A stretch of DNA of 36,605 nucleotides from Gnetum montanum. Its lineage: Eukaryota; Streptophyta; Gnetopsida; Gnetales; Gnetaceae. The stretch covers positions 306,673 to 343,277 of the forward strand of contig MNCI01020785.1 of NCBI GenBank assembly GCA_015680685.1. The letters run 5' to 3'. A program made the position numbers and the translations under genes. The number at the start of each line of letters is the position of its first letter. Position 1 is the first letter of the stretch. Shown in pieces: positions 9,439-21,380 of the stretch. Under the pieces are notes generated by a model. The model was not told the DNA's origin and searched no databases. It worked only from the letters and a program-made list of their open reading frames with translations.

Positions 9439-9556
9439 CGATGTTAGTTATTTAGATTAGTTATATCATACAAGATCACTATAACAAGTATTAACAATAT
9501 ATCCTTTAGAAAAGAAATTAAATTCAATTCAATTAATTCACACACCACTCACAACA

Positions 9557-11868
9557 ATGTCTCTCTCACAAGACTATGCTAACGCCACAACTAGTGAGGC
9601 AATTCATTGGAGAACCAATGAATTATATGATAAAGACAAAGTTTGAAGTACTCAACTTTATGCAAGAATTCCACATGTTCATGAGTATCCCAACGATACT
9701 CAAGAATTTTTGTCAACCAACTCTGACACCTCATGTGAGGAGGGGATAGCCCATAGAATGAGGAGGCCCAAAAGGCCTAGGACCTTCTTAATAACTAACA
9801 AGAATCTATTAGGGGATGACTAGAAAACTCACAAAAGTCAGGACAAGTTTTTCAATTCTTTTTCTTCCTCTACTCCATCAATGTCAAATCATGACATAGA
9901 TTACTATCTCTCAAGGGATTGGTGTAGAACTAAAAATCGAGCTCACAAAGAAAATCAAGAATGCCAACATGAACAAGGACAACATCATCTCAACTTGCAA
10001 ACTCACAACCTACTTAGTGACGATGAACCCCTACTGGCCACTAAGAGCCTAATGCCTATACAAGAGGCCATTTGAATATCCTACAGGCATCGCAAAGAAA
10101 GTCATCTACCTAGGCTTGATTTAAACAACTTTCCCAAGTTCGCAAGAGGCTATTATTCAGATCCGCAATAGCATATACAAGCCTTCTATGATGCCTATGT
10201 ATGGAATAATATTGATAATTGGTGGCAAAAACTTAAGCTCTTTCCTATGACACTGGTTGGCCAAGCAAAAGTGTGGTATAGATCCTTAAAACCAAAATCA
10301 ATCCGTAGTTGGCCAATAATGGTAGAACTCTTTACTAAACAACATCAAACCTAGCCAGAGTGTCAGCCTTGAGGAGACAAATCCAAGAGTGGAAACAAGG
10401 GCAACATGAAACCTTGGACATGGCCTTAAAAATATACTATTTTTTGTTAAAAAAATGCCCAGGCCATGGATTCTCTGAGGAAAGGCTAATGTATCACATC
10501 ATGTATGGGCTCCATAATGAAACAAGGGAAACCCTAGGGATGTATGCCCAAGGTCAACTATACAAGCTACAAACCCATCAACTCCAAGAGCTTATTAAGC
10601 AGGTAGCAAAAGAAGAAGGAGAAATGGCTAAATGGGAGAATGTTGAAAACTCTCAATAGGACCAAAATCTCAAATTAGCAAAGGTCCATCCATAACCATA
10701 AAGAGGAGAAATCAGCTCACCTTGAGGAAGTGCAACCGTTTTCACCTTTGCCAATGCAACAATCACTAGATGAAATTGAGGCAAAGATTAATAAGATGAT
10801 AAAATGGGTGCATGAAAAATATGGAGAATATGCTAACAATAGTAGAGGTACAACTATGCTGAATCAAGAAACAAGACAGGACACCATGCAACAATCAAAA
10901 CAAAGGGTAGAAGATAATAAGAATAAGAACTCAACTGCCAACTTCACATATCAATGCAACGTTTTTCTGTACAATCACCCCAAAGGCCAATGCCCAATTT
11001 TGTCACATTTACATGAGCATTGGGAAGGAATGTTACATCCATATTTTGTACAGAAATATCGGGTTCAACCACAGTGGTAAAACCCCCAGTCATGGGGGAG
11101 GCCATCGCCAACCCAACCATATCCTTTATATGTCCCAATTCCAAATGCTTATTATGTTCAACACCCGATTTCTCCAACTGGATCATCATCCTCTACTTCA
11201 CCTCATCATTACCATTCTCTAGAATACTATCCACTCATACCCTCTCCGACAAGGTTGCCACCTCATGTACCTTACACTTTTCCTCAACAACAATATTCTC
11301 ATCCTTCACCTCCTTCTACATCGCCACCAATTGTACTAGAAGGTTTTGCACCACATCACCAACCTATGAATGCTACTTGTGCTACTACTGTCAATAGCAG
11401 TGGAAGTACTCAAAAGCACCCTTTCTTTAGGCATGGCCATAGAAAGAAACAACACAATGCTAAACCCACTACATCTTCCAACCCAGCACAAGTTCAACAT
11501 TGTGATGCATCCTTCTTCTCGAACTTAACACCTAGTGTTACCTTATCAGGGCCACCAATCAATGCTCCAACAACTATGTCGCCCAATGAATATAACCACA
11601 AAGAGGGACACATTGATCCTTTCATGCCATCTTATGGTCAAGGGTGTCATAGTGGGGTAGCTCCTTATCCCATGACCCCATCATATAACCTACCCCACTA
11701 TGTCTATTATGGTTAAGTGTGTGAACCCCAATATGGGTACATTCCAACCATCACATCAAAAGACACCCAGTGGTTGGGATATGATCGATCCCCAACATTT
11801 CCAACATGCATGGATCCACACTTTCCATTTATTAATTCTTGCTATAATCAAAAGTTTAGTTATGGGTG
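9557..11868 (+). pseudogene. Decayed gag of gypsy element 2
   Basis: The ATG at 9557 lies about 120 bp after the primer site. The first part is one frame to about 10345. It includes a retrotransposon Gag core at about 10110-10340 (NNFPKFARGYY, LFPMTLVGQAKVWYRSL, SIRSWPIMVELF), which is a capsid-domain signature. A one-base shift leads to 10360-10659 (coiled-coil-rich) and another to the frame of 10730-11868. A defective zinc-knuckle-like motif (C-x2-F-x4-H-x4-C) is at about 10956-10998. The Pro/Tyr/Gln-rich tail aligns with element 1 (NPQSWGRPSPTQPYP against YPQSWGMPQPTHRYP). Unlike element 1, no protease domain follows. The stops are TAG, TGA and TAA codons, each one C-to-T change from a Gln or Arg codon. 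Confidence 0.75.
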
Positions 11869-13817
11869 ATATCCCCCATTCTAACAAACAAAATTAATAA
11901 ATGTTTCTAATTTTCTTCAATTTTACAATTTTTTGTTTTCCAGTTTTTCATCTTTCAATTTATTATTTTATCTTTTTATCTTTTTATTAGTAATCTCATC
12001 TATGAATAAAGCACTCATGTGACTCATTGGTTGTGGTATTATTCTTTGCTATCAAGTCTCAAGTAACTAATTATTTGGATAGCAAGCCCATCACATCCAC
12101 CCAACCATTCTATTAATAAGAGGTTCTACTCTGGGTATGATGATATTCTTGACATCATTAAAACTTAAAGTAATTTTGTGCTCATTATACCCAGAGCAAA
12201 GAAGGATAGACCAAAAGGGAATGGCCAAGGTGTGACATCAAGGGAACTTGTGGATTCTCTTTGGTGACATCTGTAGGAGTTACCATGCAGCCTGGGTGTA
12301 CTAAGATCCTTGTAGATCTAACGAAAAATGGGAGTAAGAGTATTAAAGGCACCCAATAAAGAAACCCAATGCTATTCTAGGGGGGTCCCACTAGAAAGAC
12401 ATGCCCCCATGCCTGAAGGTAGGTGGCTTCTCTAGATTATGCATCATCAAGAAAAAAGAGAAGAGAAAGTGTGCCAAAGTGGCTAGACAAAAACAAATGT
12501 GTTGCAAAGAAATTTCAAATCACACCTTCCTTGAACAAAATGCTAAGTGATCATATGCCTTACTTTCATGATGCTCTTATGGTTGTCCATCATTGAATGA
12601 AGCAATGTGATGTCATTGATTGGAGGATGGACTTGGTCTTGATTTTGGAGTGACAGGCTAATGACACATTAATCATGACCTACACTCAAGATTCATTGTG
12701 CCCTGGGTCAGTTACCTCATGTCCCAATCTCTACAATCCCTTCTATGATTCATCCCATCTCGTTGTTCAAGAATTTTTTACTTATGCCTTGTCTAGCATA
12801 GAATTCATACTTCATCATGATGGTATCTAACATGTGTGTGTTTTGTTGCATCGGTATAGATTACATTTAACCCCTCTAATGCCTACAGACATTTTAAGGT
12901 ATGGTTACACAAGGGCATTATAGGTTGGAACCTGCTTTGTGGAGGATCCACTTGTGAAATTTTTTTAATTTGCACTCATAACACATCTTCCACACATCAT
13001 CTATTACCCTCAGCGTATTGTCAACAATGTTCTTTCCCTTATTACTATCCCTCTGATTCAAACATTCCTATGAATCATCACATAGCCTTTTTCTCTCCCT
13101 TATCATTTGAGGTCCTTATTGATAAATTCCACACCATCATAATTTTCATGCCTTCAAAACTAGTTGAATTACCCTGGAACCCTTTAATGACAGTCCAGAT
13201 GTCCTTAGTTTACATCACTTAATTTCAGAAAAATATTAAAAATTTGGTACATTCTATAAAGTTCCCTAAATTCAATAGGCTGCAATATTGTGTACCCAAT
13301 ATCACCTCCAAAATATATATATATGCAACCCCCTTGTGCCTATCAACATCATTTGCAACTGTTCACGCAAGGGAATTTTTTCAAATTTCTCTCTACGACT
13401 CGTGATTGCGCGTCCCTTGCTTTCATATCCATAACTCGCTCACTAATACTCCAATTTTTATTCCGTTTGAACCTACTTGCACCCAGAGTGTTTAGCTTAG
13501 TCATGGGGGAGGGGCACACGCCGAATAGTGCATAAATTTTTTGAAATTTTTCATCACCTGAGGGACATTATTAAGGGTAATTAGTTATAAAATTAATGAT
13601 AAATGTGCCAAAAACAATTTCATCTCCTTAGTTATACCGGGAAACTAGATTTCGAAACCACCTAAGCAAAGAGGATTAAATATTATAATCTTTTGGGGAC
13701 ATTTTCTCCTAATAATTAATGTCACACAGAGATAAAGCAAATTCATTAAGGTAAGCAGTAAGGTATAACCTAACTTTGATAACAACCTTACTAACGATTG
13801 GCCCCGTGTGATTGCAG
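11869..13817 (+). other. Non-coding spacer of gypsy element 2
   Basis: It begins with a T-rich tract (11900-11990) like that after gag in element 1. It shares the TCAAGGGAACTTG block (12238-12250) and the CCTGCTTT-G-GGAGGA block (12931-12946) with the element 1 spacer. AGTCATGGGGG is at 13499-13509. The last part ends with an acceptor-like GTGTGATTGCAG directly before the ORF2 ATG at 13818. I see no coding sequence and no polymerase remnants. Confidence 0.55.
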
Positions 13818-16577
13818 ATGGTCCCAAAACACAAACAATAGGAAGGTCCTGCTCAAGGTGTGATCAAGCGACCTAGGAGAGGTGAAGGACAAGTTCCTGC
13901 TCAACAACATGTAGAGTAGGAAGAACAATCATTTAGTATCCATCAAGAAGACCCTACCACTTTATAATCAAGGTAAGAAAAAGGAGGAGCTGCTGTAGTG
14001 TCTAAACAGGGATGACATCTCACGTTGCCCCAGGATTGTGTTTAGGCCATCCATGAAAGGTCCATATTAACTGTAGTGATCATGAAATTAAACTTTGGAC
14101 CTTTCGTAGAATTTGCTCCAGAGGTTGTTAGGGATCACCTCAATGGATCCCCATTGTGGCCTACCCTCTCTGAAAGCGGTGCTTGGTACTTAGGGGAAAC
14201 ATACCAATTTTGGCACAACAAAGAAGAAGGCACCATGGTTAACATTTGTGGTGTGACTATTGATTTCTTTATTCAAGCTATTTCAGAAGTATTAAACCTT
14301 CTGAATACAAGGCCAAGGGTTGCTCGGTTAGACAAGGCATATGGTAAGAAAGATAAGACCTATGGGGAGTTGACAACGGAAGAGAAGATTTGTTTCAAAA
14401 TAGGGACTTATCACATCTTCCCCACAAGAGGTTTAAAAAGAATTTCAACATATGTGACAAGAGGATGTGCAATGTTGATGGGAAAGGTTAATGCTAACCT
14501 GCCTCATCTATATTTTATGGAGATCCTAAGGTGGTTTGAAGAACGGAAGATAAGGAAGTTTGCATTGCCCTTCCCTTGTCTTATCAGGAAGCTGTGCAGC
14601 CATGCTAGTATCAGAGGATACACCAATGATGTCCTCTGAAAAGCCCAAAATGCTTCATATGCCGAACTGCTAAAGCCACCAGCTACAAGAAAAATCACTG
14701 GTGAGACGCTGGGGCTGGAACAAGAAAAAGAACAAATGGCAAGGCCAACTGCAACTCAACTTGCAGGACCCAGCCAACTTCCAAGCATGGGACCTAATCA
14801 ACAATAAGAAGAAAGGCCTAGCATGGGCTAGCAAGATCAACCACCACCGATGTCGCAAGATTACAGACCATCGATGAGCCATCTCAGGGCCATTGCTGAG
14901 ATGGTCAGTTGGGGAATTCGTGATGATGCAAATCGCTTCTGCATCATCGAGGATGCTTTATAGGCTATGGTTTCTATGGATTGCATATGGGGTGAAGTTT
15001 CCATTCAAACAGGAGGAGGGAAGAGCGCTTAGTCACAATAGATTTCAAGGAACGCTGCGTCCTTTCAAGTGCAGTTGGAAACTAGTGAAGGGGCCACAAT
15101 GGTGGTCATGCAGCACCAAGATGCAGCGGGAGCCATAGAAGTGTTCACAGACCACATTAAAAAATCATTCAATGTGCCTTTTGTATCATTGGTAGATCTT
15201 ACAGGAGCACGGGATGCTCAAACTCTAGTCAGTACCTCAATGACTCCTGCGGAACATGAAGATGTACTTGACTGATTACTGCAAACAAGATAGATAATGA
15301 AGTCCTTGTTTGACATCCCATAGGATGTTACAGCAATACAATTAGACCTCATTTCCACCAAGTGGAAGCTGGTCATGACAGAGATGAGGGCCAAGCATGC
15401 TAAAGTAGAAGTGAAAAGATTGCAAGAAAGGCTCGTGACCCTACAAGAAGCGTAGTGAGATCCTTCTGAATTCGTTCCGGTAGACCAGTTGGACACTTTC
15501 AGAACTGAGCAACTCAATAAATTTTTGATAGAGAATAAAAGGGTGGTAAAAGAAAAATAGAAGGCTAATTGGGATGCCTCTATGGCACAAGCACAAACTT
15601 ACGCGTACACCAAGGCACTCAAGGCCTTACAAGAGGAGAATAAATAACTTGTTGTTGAAAACCTTCGATTGACCTCTGTGGAGAAGCAAAAGAATGTTCT
15701 CAAGGAACATTTTCAGCAGTTGCAAGAACAACTAATCAGGGTCAACCAGGACATGAACCATTTAGCTAGGAAAAATTGAGCCCTCTCAATGGAGGAGGTA
15801 CGCGCCATTCATCAGAAGATGGCCATTGAAATAAGCACGTGCCAGAATGAGGCTAAATGGCATGAGAAGCTAAAGGAGAATTTTTGGGACCAGGTGGGGA
15901 TGTATAAACAAATCATTGAAAAGGAGATCCATATGGCCAAGGCCCACATCAATGCTCTCAGTGCTCAATAGACTGACTGGCAGGCCATATTGGACACATA
16001 TGCATTTGCCCACCATGCAGAAGTTAAGAGCTAGGACCTACAGATCCAGGACCTTATAGAGTACATGGAGTTGGCAAACCTATGGTATGCCAACCTTGCC
16101 ATGTTAATAGTAGGGTGCCCAAGAATAGAGCTCGAGCAACAGGTAGCCACCACCTATGCCAAATATAAAACAGAATTTGCAGAACACAAGAAAACATTGC
16201 AAAAATTGGAGGTTGCAAATTTTGAACTCAAGGTGGTTAAAGCAAGCTACCAGAGGTAGAAAGGTGTTACAATAGACTTGGCTCAATGGCTCACATATTT
16301 TCAAGAATACAAAGACAAAGCCAAAGCCTACGAGGAGAAATAGCGTGTGTTTGAGGCTTGGTGTGTCAAAGAAAATAAAATGTTTCCACAACTACCGTGC
16401 CCATGGGAGGTGTCGACTCCATCAAAAATCAAAACATTAGCATGGATGGCATAAGATCCCTAAACTGAAGAGGAGAAACTCCAAGCCATACTTCAACGCC
16501 ATCAAATCTTAAGACCTAGAGCGCAAGATAAGGAAAAGGCATCCATGGAGGAGCCACTGCCACCAAGAACTACATGA
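13818..16577 (+). pseudogene. ORF2 of gypsy element 2: plant-transposon-protein domain plus coiled coil, many nonsense codons
   Basis: One frame of 919 codons runs from ATG 13818 to TGA 16575-16577 with no frameshift, but I count about 26 in-frame stops (roughly 15 TAG, 6 TAA, 5 TGA). The N-terminal 85 codons are charged and Gln-rich. Codons about 87-275 (longest open stretch 14076-14639) resemble the PF20167-type domain: LNFGPFVEFAPEVV, WYLGETYQFWHN, VNICGVTIDFFIQAISEVL, ILRWFEERKIRKFA. A Pro/Gln-rich linker follows (to about 14850). From about 15330 to 16350 the sequence is a long, heptad-rich, Glu/Lys/Gln-rich coiled coil. The protein could be structural or nucleic-acid-binding; its role is unknown. 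It sits where some plant retroelements carry an envelope-like or extra ORF. Confidence 0.65.
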
Positions 16578-16756
16578 GTTCCATCCAATTTTGTAGTTAT
16601 AGCATTTTCTTTTGCATTCTTCATGTTGTGTCTCAATTTTGTTCTAATTCCACACTGCGGCATGAATCCATTCTAGTGAGTCAATAATCCCATACCTATC
16701 CACTATGTAATCAATGGAGCTTGTTCTCACTTTAACTCGAGGACGAGTTTTCATTC
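16578..16756 (+). other. 3' untranslated segment of gypsy element 2
   Basis: This is short non-coding sequence between ORF2 and the polypurine tract. Its end (CTCGAGGACGAGTTTTCATTCAGTC) matches the equivalent place in element 1 almost exactly. Confidence 0.5.
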
Positions 16757-16769
16757 AGTCGTGGGGGTA
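16757..16769 (+). other. Polypurine tract of gypsy element 2
   Basis: AGTCGTGGGGG then TA lies directly before TGATGAG at 16770. It is the same motif as in element 1 with one transition. Confidence 0.7.
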
Positions 16770-17577
16770 TGATGAGTCATGAATTGTTGGTTGCGATATC
16801 GCATACGTGATATGGCAGCCTAGACACGATCGAATATGCAATATCACGGCCTGTCTCCTCATCTATAAATAAGAGGCAAGCGAATTTGGTTTAGAATCTA
16901 GTTTTAGTATTAAGGTAGGGAATTTTTGTCGATTTTTCCTCTCAACCCTTTCTCCCAATGCATGCCCACAGTGTGATGATTGTAATTGTACGGAATCCTT
17001 ATTCGAGTGTGACATACTTGGACACGCACATGATCGGCAATAAAGATTGAGATTACTTCATCATTGAAGAATCCACTTAGCTTAATTATTTAATTGTTAT
17101 TGTTATTTATTACTTTCTTAGTTAATATCTCTCTACCCTTATCTCCTAGTAATGTAGAATGAGTACGACTTAATCATGAGCATTTAAGTGTGACTACTTG
17201 GCAACCCAGTAGTGTACCTAAGCCATGCGCTTGGTAATCCCAGTGGTATTCATGCACAAGGTCCAAGATGTGTATGGACAATTAAGGAACGGATGCTCAT
17301 CGCACTTAGGCTAGTTTAGATTCTCTCTCCTAGCTTAGTTGATATTATTCCCATCATACCCAGGAGTAGCATTAGTGTAGGAACACATCATACACCTTAC
17401 TCTGGACTAAACCATAAGTGATAAAGCTAATACTAGTCCAGGTGGGAAGACAGTGAACTACGATCTACAAGTAACTGTCTAGATACCACAACTAGTCTGT
17501 CTGCAGAGTTTGACCGGATCGTGCGTGAAGCGCTCGTATTCATATGGTTGAGTGTAGGGGTATCTTGCCACTCATCA
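16770..17577 (+). mobile_element. 3' LTR of gypsy element 2 (808 bp)
   Basis: Starts TGATGAG and ends CTCATCA (17571-17577). A U3 palindrome, TGCGATATCGCA, is at 16792-16803. The TATA box CTATAAATA is at 16863-16871 and AATAAA lies near 17040. One foldable unit of type B (about 17158-17305) has helix-2 arms TTAAT (17170-17174) and ATTAA (17281-17285). It is about 200 bp shorter than the LTR of element 1, largely because the extra foldable units are absent. Confidence 0.85.
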
Positions 17578-18364
17578 CCGATGAAAGATAAGACAAAAGC
17601 TCAAATCCACATAAAACGAAAGCTCCATTATAAAGCCAAACTTGTAACCAAGCTTAGAACACACAACACTTACTAATAAAGCTTTAACTTAGTAAGCTAT
17701 GATTAACTATTTATGCTAATGCTAATCTTATTTTGAGCTAGAACATATTCTTTTATCTTCACGAATCAATCTCTATTAATCCAAAATCTATCTACTAACC
17801 TTTTATACAAAGAAACGATTTTTCAAATCACATCATGCTCTTATAAGCTTACTTCTTGAAATTGATTAATATGTGCTTAATTATTCAGTGTTGTATTAGG
17901 GTATGTTATATAATTGAATTTGGCTCAAAATCTAGCTCTTCATGTCAGTTCCCTGAAGATTGACTAGTTATCTCATGTGTTTAACTACCAAACAATTTCT
18001 AAGCTACTGCCATACTTAAAATTTCCATGATTTTGAAAACCCTTATTAAAATAAGCTAAATCTTTTCTACATTTCTATAAATAGCCTACTCGTATAACCT
18101 TTGTTCTTCATTTAGGTCTTTTATTTTTCATACTCTTCTTTAGGGGATATATGACTATGAGTCAAAATCCCATGTAAACCCATAAAATTTTCTTTTGAGC
18201 TTACTAAAAATTCTTCTTGTTTAAATGGCATGAGTGATTCATCTTAATCATACTATGTTAATTAATCAATATTTTTATTTAGAAACTTTTGAACATTTCC
18301 AAATTAAGACCAATAATTCTTATATTTTCTATTCCATGGTAATGAAAATTACTATAACAATAAG

Positions 18365-18480
18365 TAAATGGACGATATTATAGATGATATGACCTTAGAT
18401 ACATCGCATCTATGATATCATATGAAGACATACAATATCATAACTATAATATCATAGATGTAATATCATAGTTGCAATGT
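18365..18480. repeat. Cluster of ATATCATA/TATGATAT repeats
   Basis: The palindrome-prone octamer ATATCATA and its complement recur several times in about 115 bp. It is an imperfect, low-complexity array with no transposon ends recognised. Confidence 0.45.
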
Positions 18481-19384
18481 CGTATTTGACTTATTAAATA
18501 TTCTTCATACCCACATGACTAACTAAAAACTTATCCTCATGTTAAACAAAATTAGAATAGAGTCTGTTACAAAATTGTAGAGGTGACTTAGATTGATTAA
18601 CTAACTAACTTTGATTGAGTGTTGCACCACAAAATTTATTCAAGTGGAATTAAAACAAGATAACAATATAATCTGTGTAACACCTAATAAATTCGATGCT
18701 GAAAAATCAAAGATTTCATTGTGAAACAATTTAAGTTTGAATCCCATGGGCCTCAAGAAAAGGATTTGAAGCACCCTAGATAATCTTGCCAATCACCTAG
18801 GAACTTAGAATTTGTAAAATGATGCGAATAAATTTAATTGTAAATGTAGATCTAAATCTAGAGAAGCAAAAACTAAACTTGCACTAAACAAACAAACTGA
18901 AAATCTTTATTAAAATAATAAAATTGTTTACAAAAACAAAGTTCAAATGGGTACAAGTTTCAATGCTTTGAATGGATCAAAGAGCTAAACAGAGGATGCT
19001 TGGAGCCCAATGAAGCTAGTAGAGTGCATCCTATAGTCAGCTTTTCTCTTTGAAAGTTTCAAGTTTTGCTCTAGGATCTCCTTGTTCTCTCTTTGGCACT
19101 GGATCTGTATTGTGGATGGTGAAATGGTTGTTTGACTTATGGTGAATCTACACTACTATGAAAGTCTCTTTTTTAGCCTGAATATAAATTTTCCAATAGT
19201 CCTTTTGATGTGGCTAACTTTTGTTTATATAGGTCATTTAGTGTCTAATCTATTGCTACAAATTTCTATCATGATTGCTAAGAAATTGCTACAAATATCA
19301 AGTGTTTGCAAATTTTCTAGCCCAAACATATTTATTGAATTTGGAAAGTTTGATGGTTTTTATGTTGGCTTCATGTGCTACCTA

Positions 19385-19565
19385 GCATAAAAATTCAATG
19401 CCTAAATTTATACACTAGCTATGCAAGCCTCTTAGTGTAAAAAATCAATGCCCATCATTTATACACTTGTTGCAAATGTCTCAACATAAAAACTAAAGCC
19501 ATAAAATTTATACATTGGCTACAGGTGTTTCCAGCGTATAAATTGCTATGGTCAACATAAAAATT
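19385..19565. repeat. Three imperfect copies of a roughly 50-bp unit
   Basis: Units start near 19397, 19447 and 19497. Each has an ATTTATACA-type core followed by a GCAA/ACAGG segment and a GTGTAAAAA/CATAAAAA/CGTATAAA end. The copies are strongly diverged. Confidence 0.4.
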
Positions 19566-21380
19566 GGGAAAACCCCAAATTTGATAGTTTGGAAGGCATT
19601 TCTGACCTTCCCAAGCCTAGGTACATGCAAAATATAACTTTTTTCACTTGAAAGATGAGGAATTCACAACTCATGAAGTATGTTTTAGCCCCCATAAGTT
19701 AAGACATGTGAGATTGCAACCTATGAACTACAAATTTCACATTTTACAATAAAATTCTACCTGAAATTCTAGTGATGAAGGTTACAATGCTAAGTGTTGG
19801 AAAAAATAAGGCACTTGTTTTTGCCATAATTTTCCACCAAATTACAAATGGTTTTGGTCATGAGTTGCAACATGAATTTTCTTTATGGTGTTTCATTGGC
19901 CCCTCTTTGTTGAAGTTTTAAGGATTGACCCAAGAGACAACGACAAAGAGTTCAAAATACCACCATATGTCCATCACAAATATTTCCTCTCCACACTTGA
20001 TTTTGTAGCTATCAAACCATATCGAAGAATGCTTGTGACGATAAGATAAGGCTACGATGAGATGATATAGGATAAAGGCTATACTTTGGTTACAAGAGAA
20101 TGGTCATAGGGGTTAACAATGAATTCCATATGTTGACATCATGGTTATAGTATGGTAGTGACATGTTTGCTAATCAGTGTAGTCTTCACACTTCGTGCTT
20201 TGAAGTAATGGTCACTCAGTAATGTTTTTGAGGAACCAACACTTTGCTCCAAAGCTTCTTTGGCCATTAGGCTCCTCCATTTGTTTGTTCAAAGCCATCA
20301 ATCTAATTTTTGGACTTCATTGACCTCTTGACTTCTTTGACAATTTTCTTCTTCACTTTTTTTTTCCTTTTTTAAAGGGGTAAAACCTTCATTCGGTTTC
20401 ATTGCCAAGGTTGAACTTAGTTTGGTTTTCTCATTGAATGAGATGTGTTACATCCAACAAACTTGATGGGGAAGCATGACAAAGGGGATGTCATATGGCC
20501 ATGGTGCATGAATGTCAAACATGGGTCATCATTATTGTTTAGGGTAAGGAAGGTTTTAATTGGGCTATGGGACTGTAGCTTAAAAGGGGTAATGGAAGTG
20601 ATGTGAGAAAAACACTCTTAGTATGGCAAAACAAGCTAACCAAATCTCACGCATTAAGGTCACATGGTAACTTGCTTCCACAATGAGTTGCACCTTCACG
20701 ATGACTTCCAAGCTTCATTCTGCAAGCACAACTCCAAGAGAACATGAAAACAAGACAAAGAATACATGTTGTTACAATACATTGCATAAGGTCATGTGAG
20801 ATAACCAGCAAACTATAGGTCATCATAGGCTACTATCAATACAACATTGAGTGATCTGTGTTATGTAGCATAGATTTTATAAAGTTTGTAGTTCATTTGT
20901 CATGTCATACAGAAAGAGATATAGAAAGAGAAAGAGAAAGATAGAGTTTATGCAGGCTCGCTTATTATTGGTTGTAAAGGCCATTTTAAAATTATTTAAA
21001 AATCAAATGCAATTGAAGGTGTCATAACCTCATCTAAAACAACATTTCTTGGCCAAATGTTGTCATAGTTTCAAGCTAGGACCTTAAAACAATAAGCTTA
21101 TGTTAAGATGACATTTGGAGTTGAAATGCTAACATAGCCTTTGCTAACCACAAGCTTGATTGCAAGTCAAATGCTAGTCCTAGAAATTTTGCAACTACAA
21201 AGTTGGTGCAAGTTGCATTGCAATCATGATAGAGATCACAATTGAGATACAAGGTGGCTATGAATTGCAACAAATGCAAAAGCTAAAAAATGTTTATATT
21301 CTACAAAATTGCTAAAACCATGAGTGCTCATACAATTCATATGCAAAGAAACTAAATGTTATTGGTTCCATGTCTATTAC

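Larger units (their letters stand above)
17578..21380. other. AT-rich intergenic or eroded transposon DNA without a recognisable gene
   Basis: I see no domain-bearing frame on either strand. The longest frame (19139-19390 plus, 83 codons) is hydrophobic and unrecognised. Local structure includes a cluster of ATATCATA-type repeats at about 18365-18480, an imperfect 50-bp triplicate at about 19385-19565, and a GA-rich microsatellite near 20912-20945. Confidence 0.4.

Noticed and set aside
17578-21380. Possible DNA transposon with AT-rich palindromic ends near 18365-18480
   Set aside because: No paired terminal inverted repeats, target duplication or transposase remnant could be found by eye.
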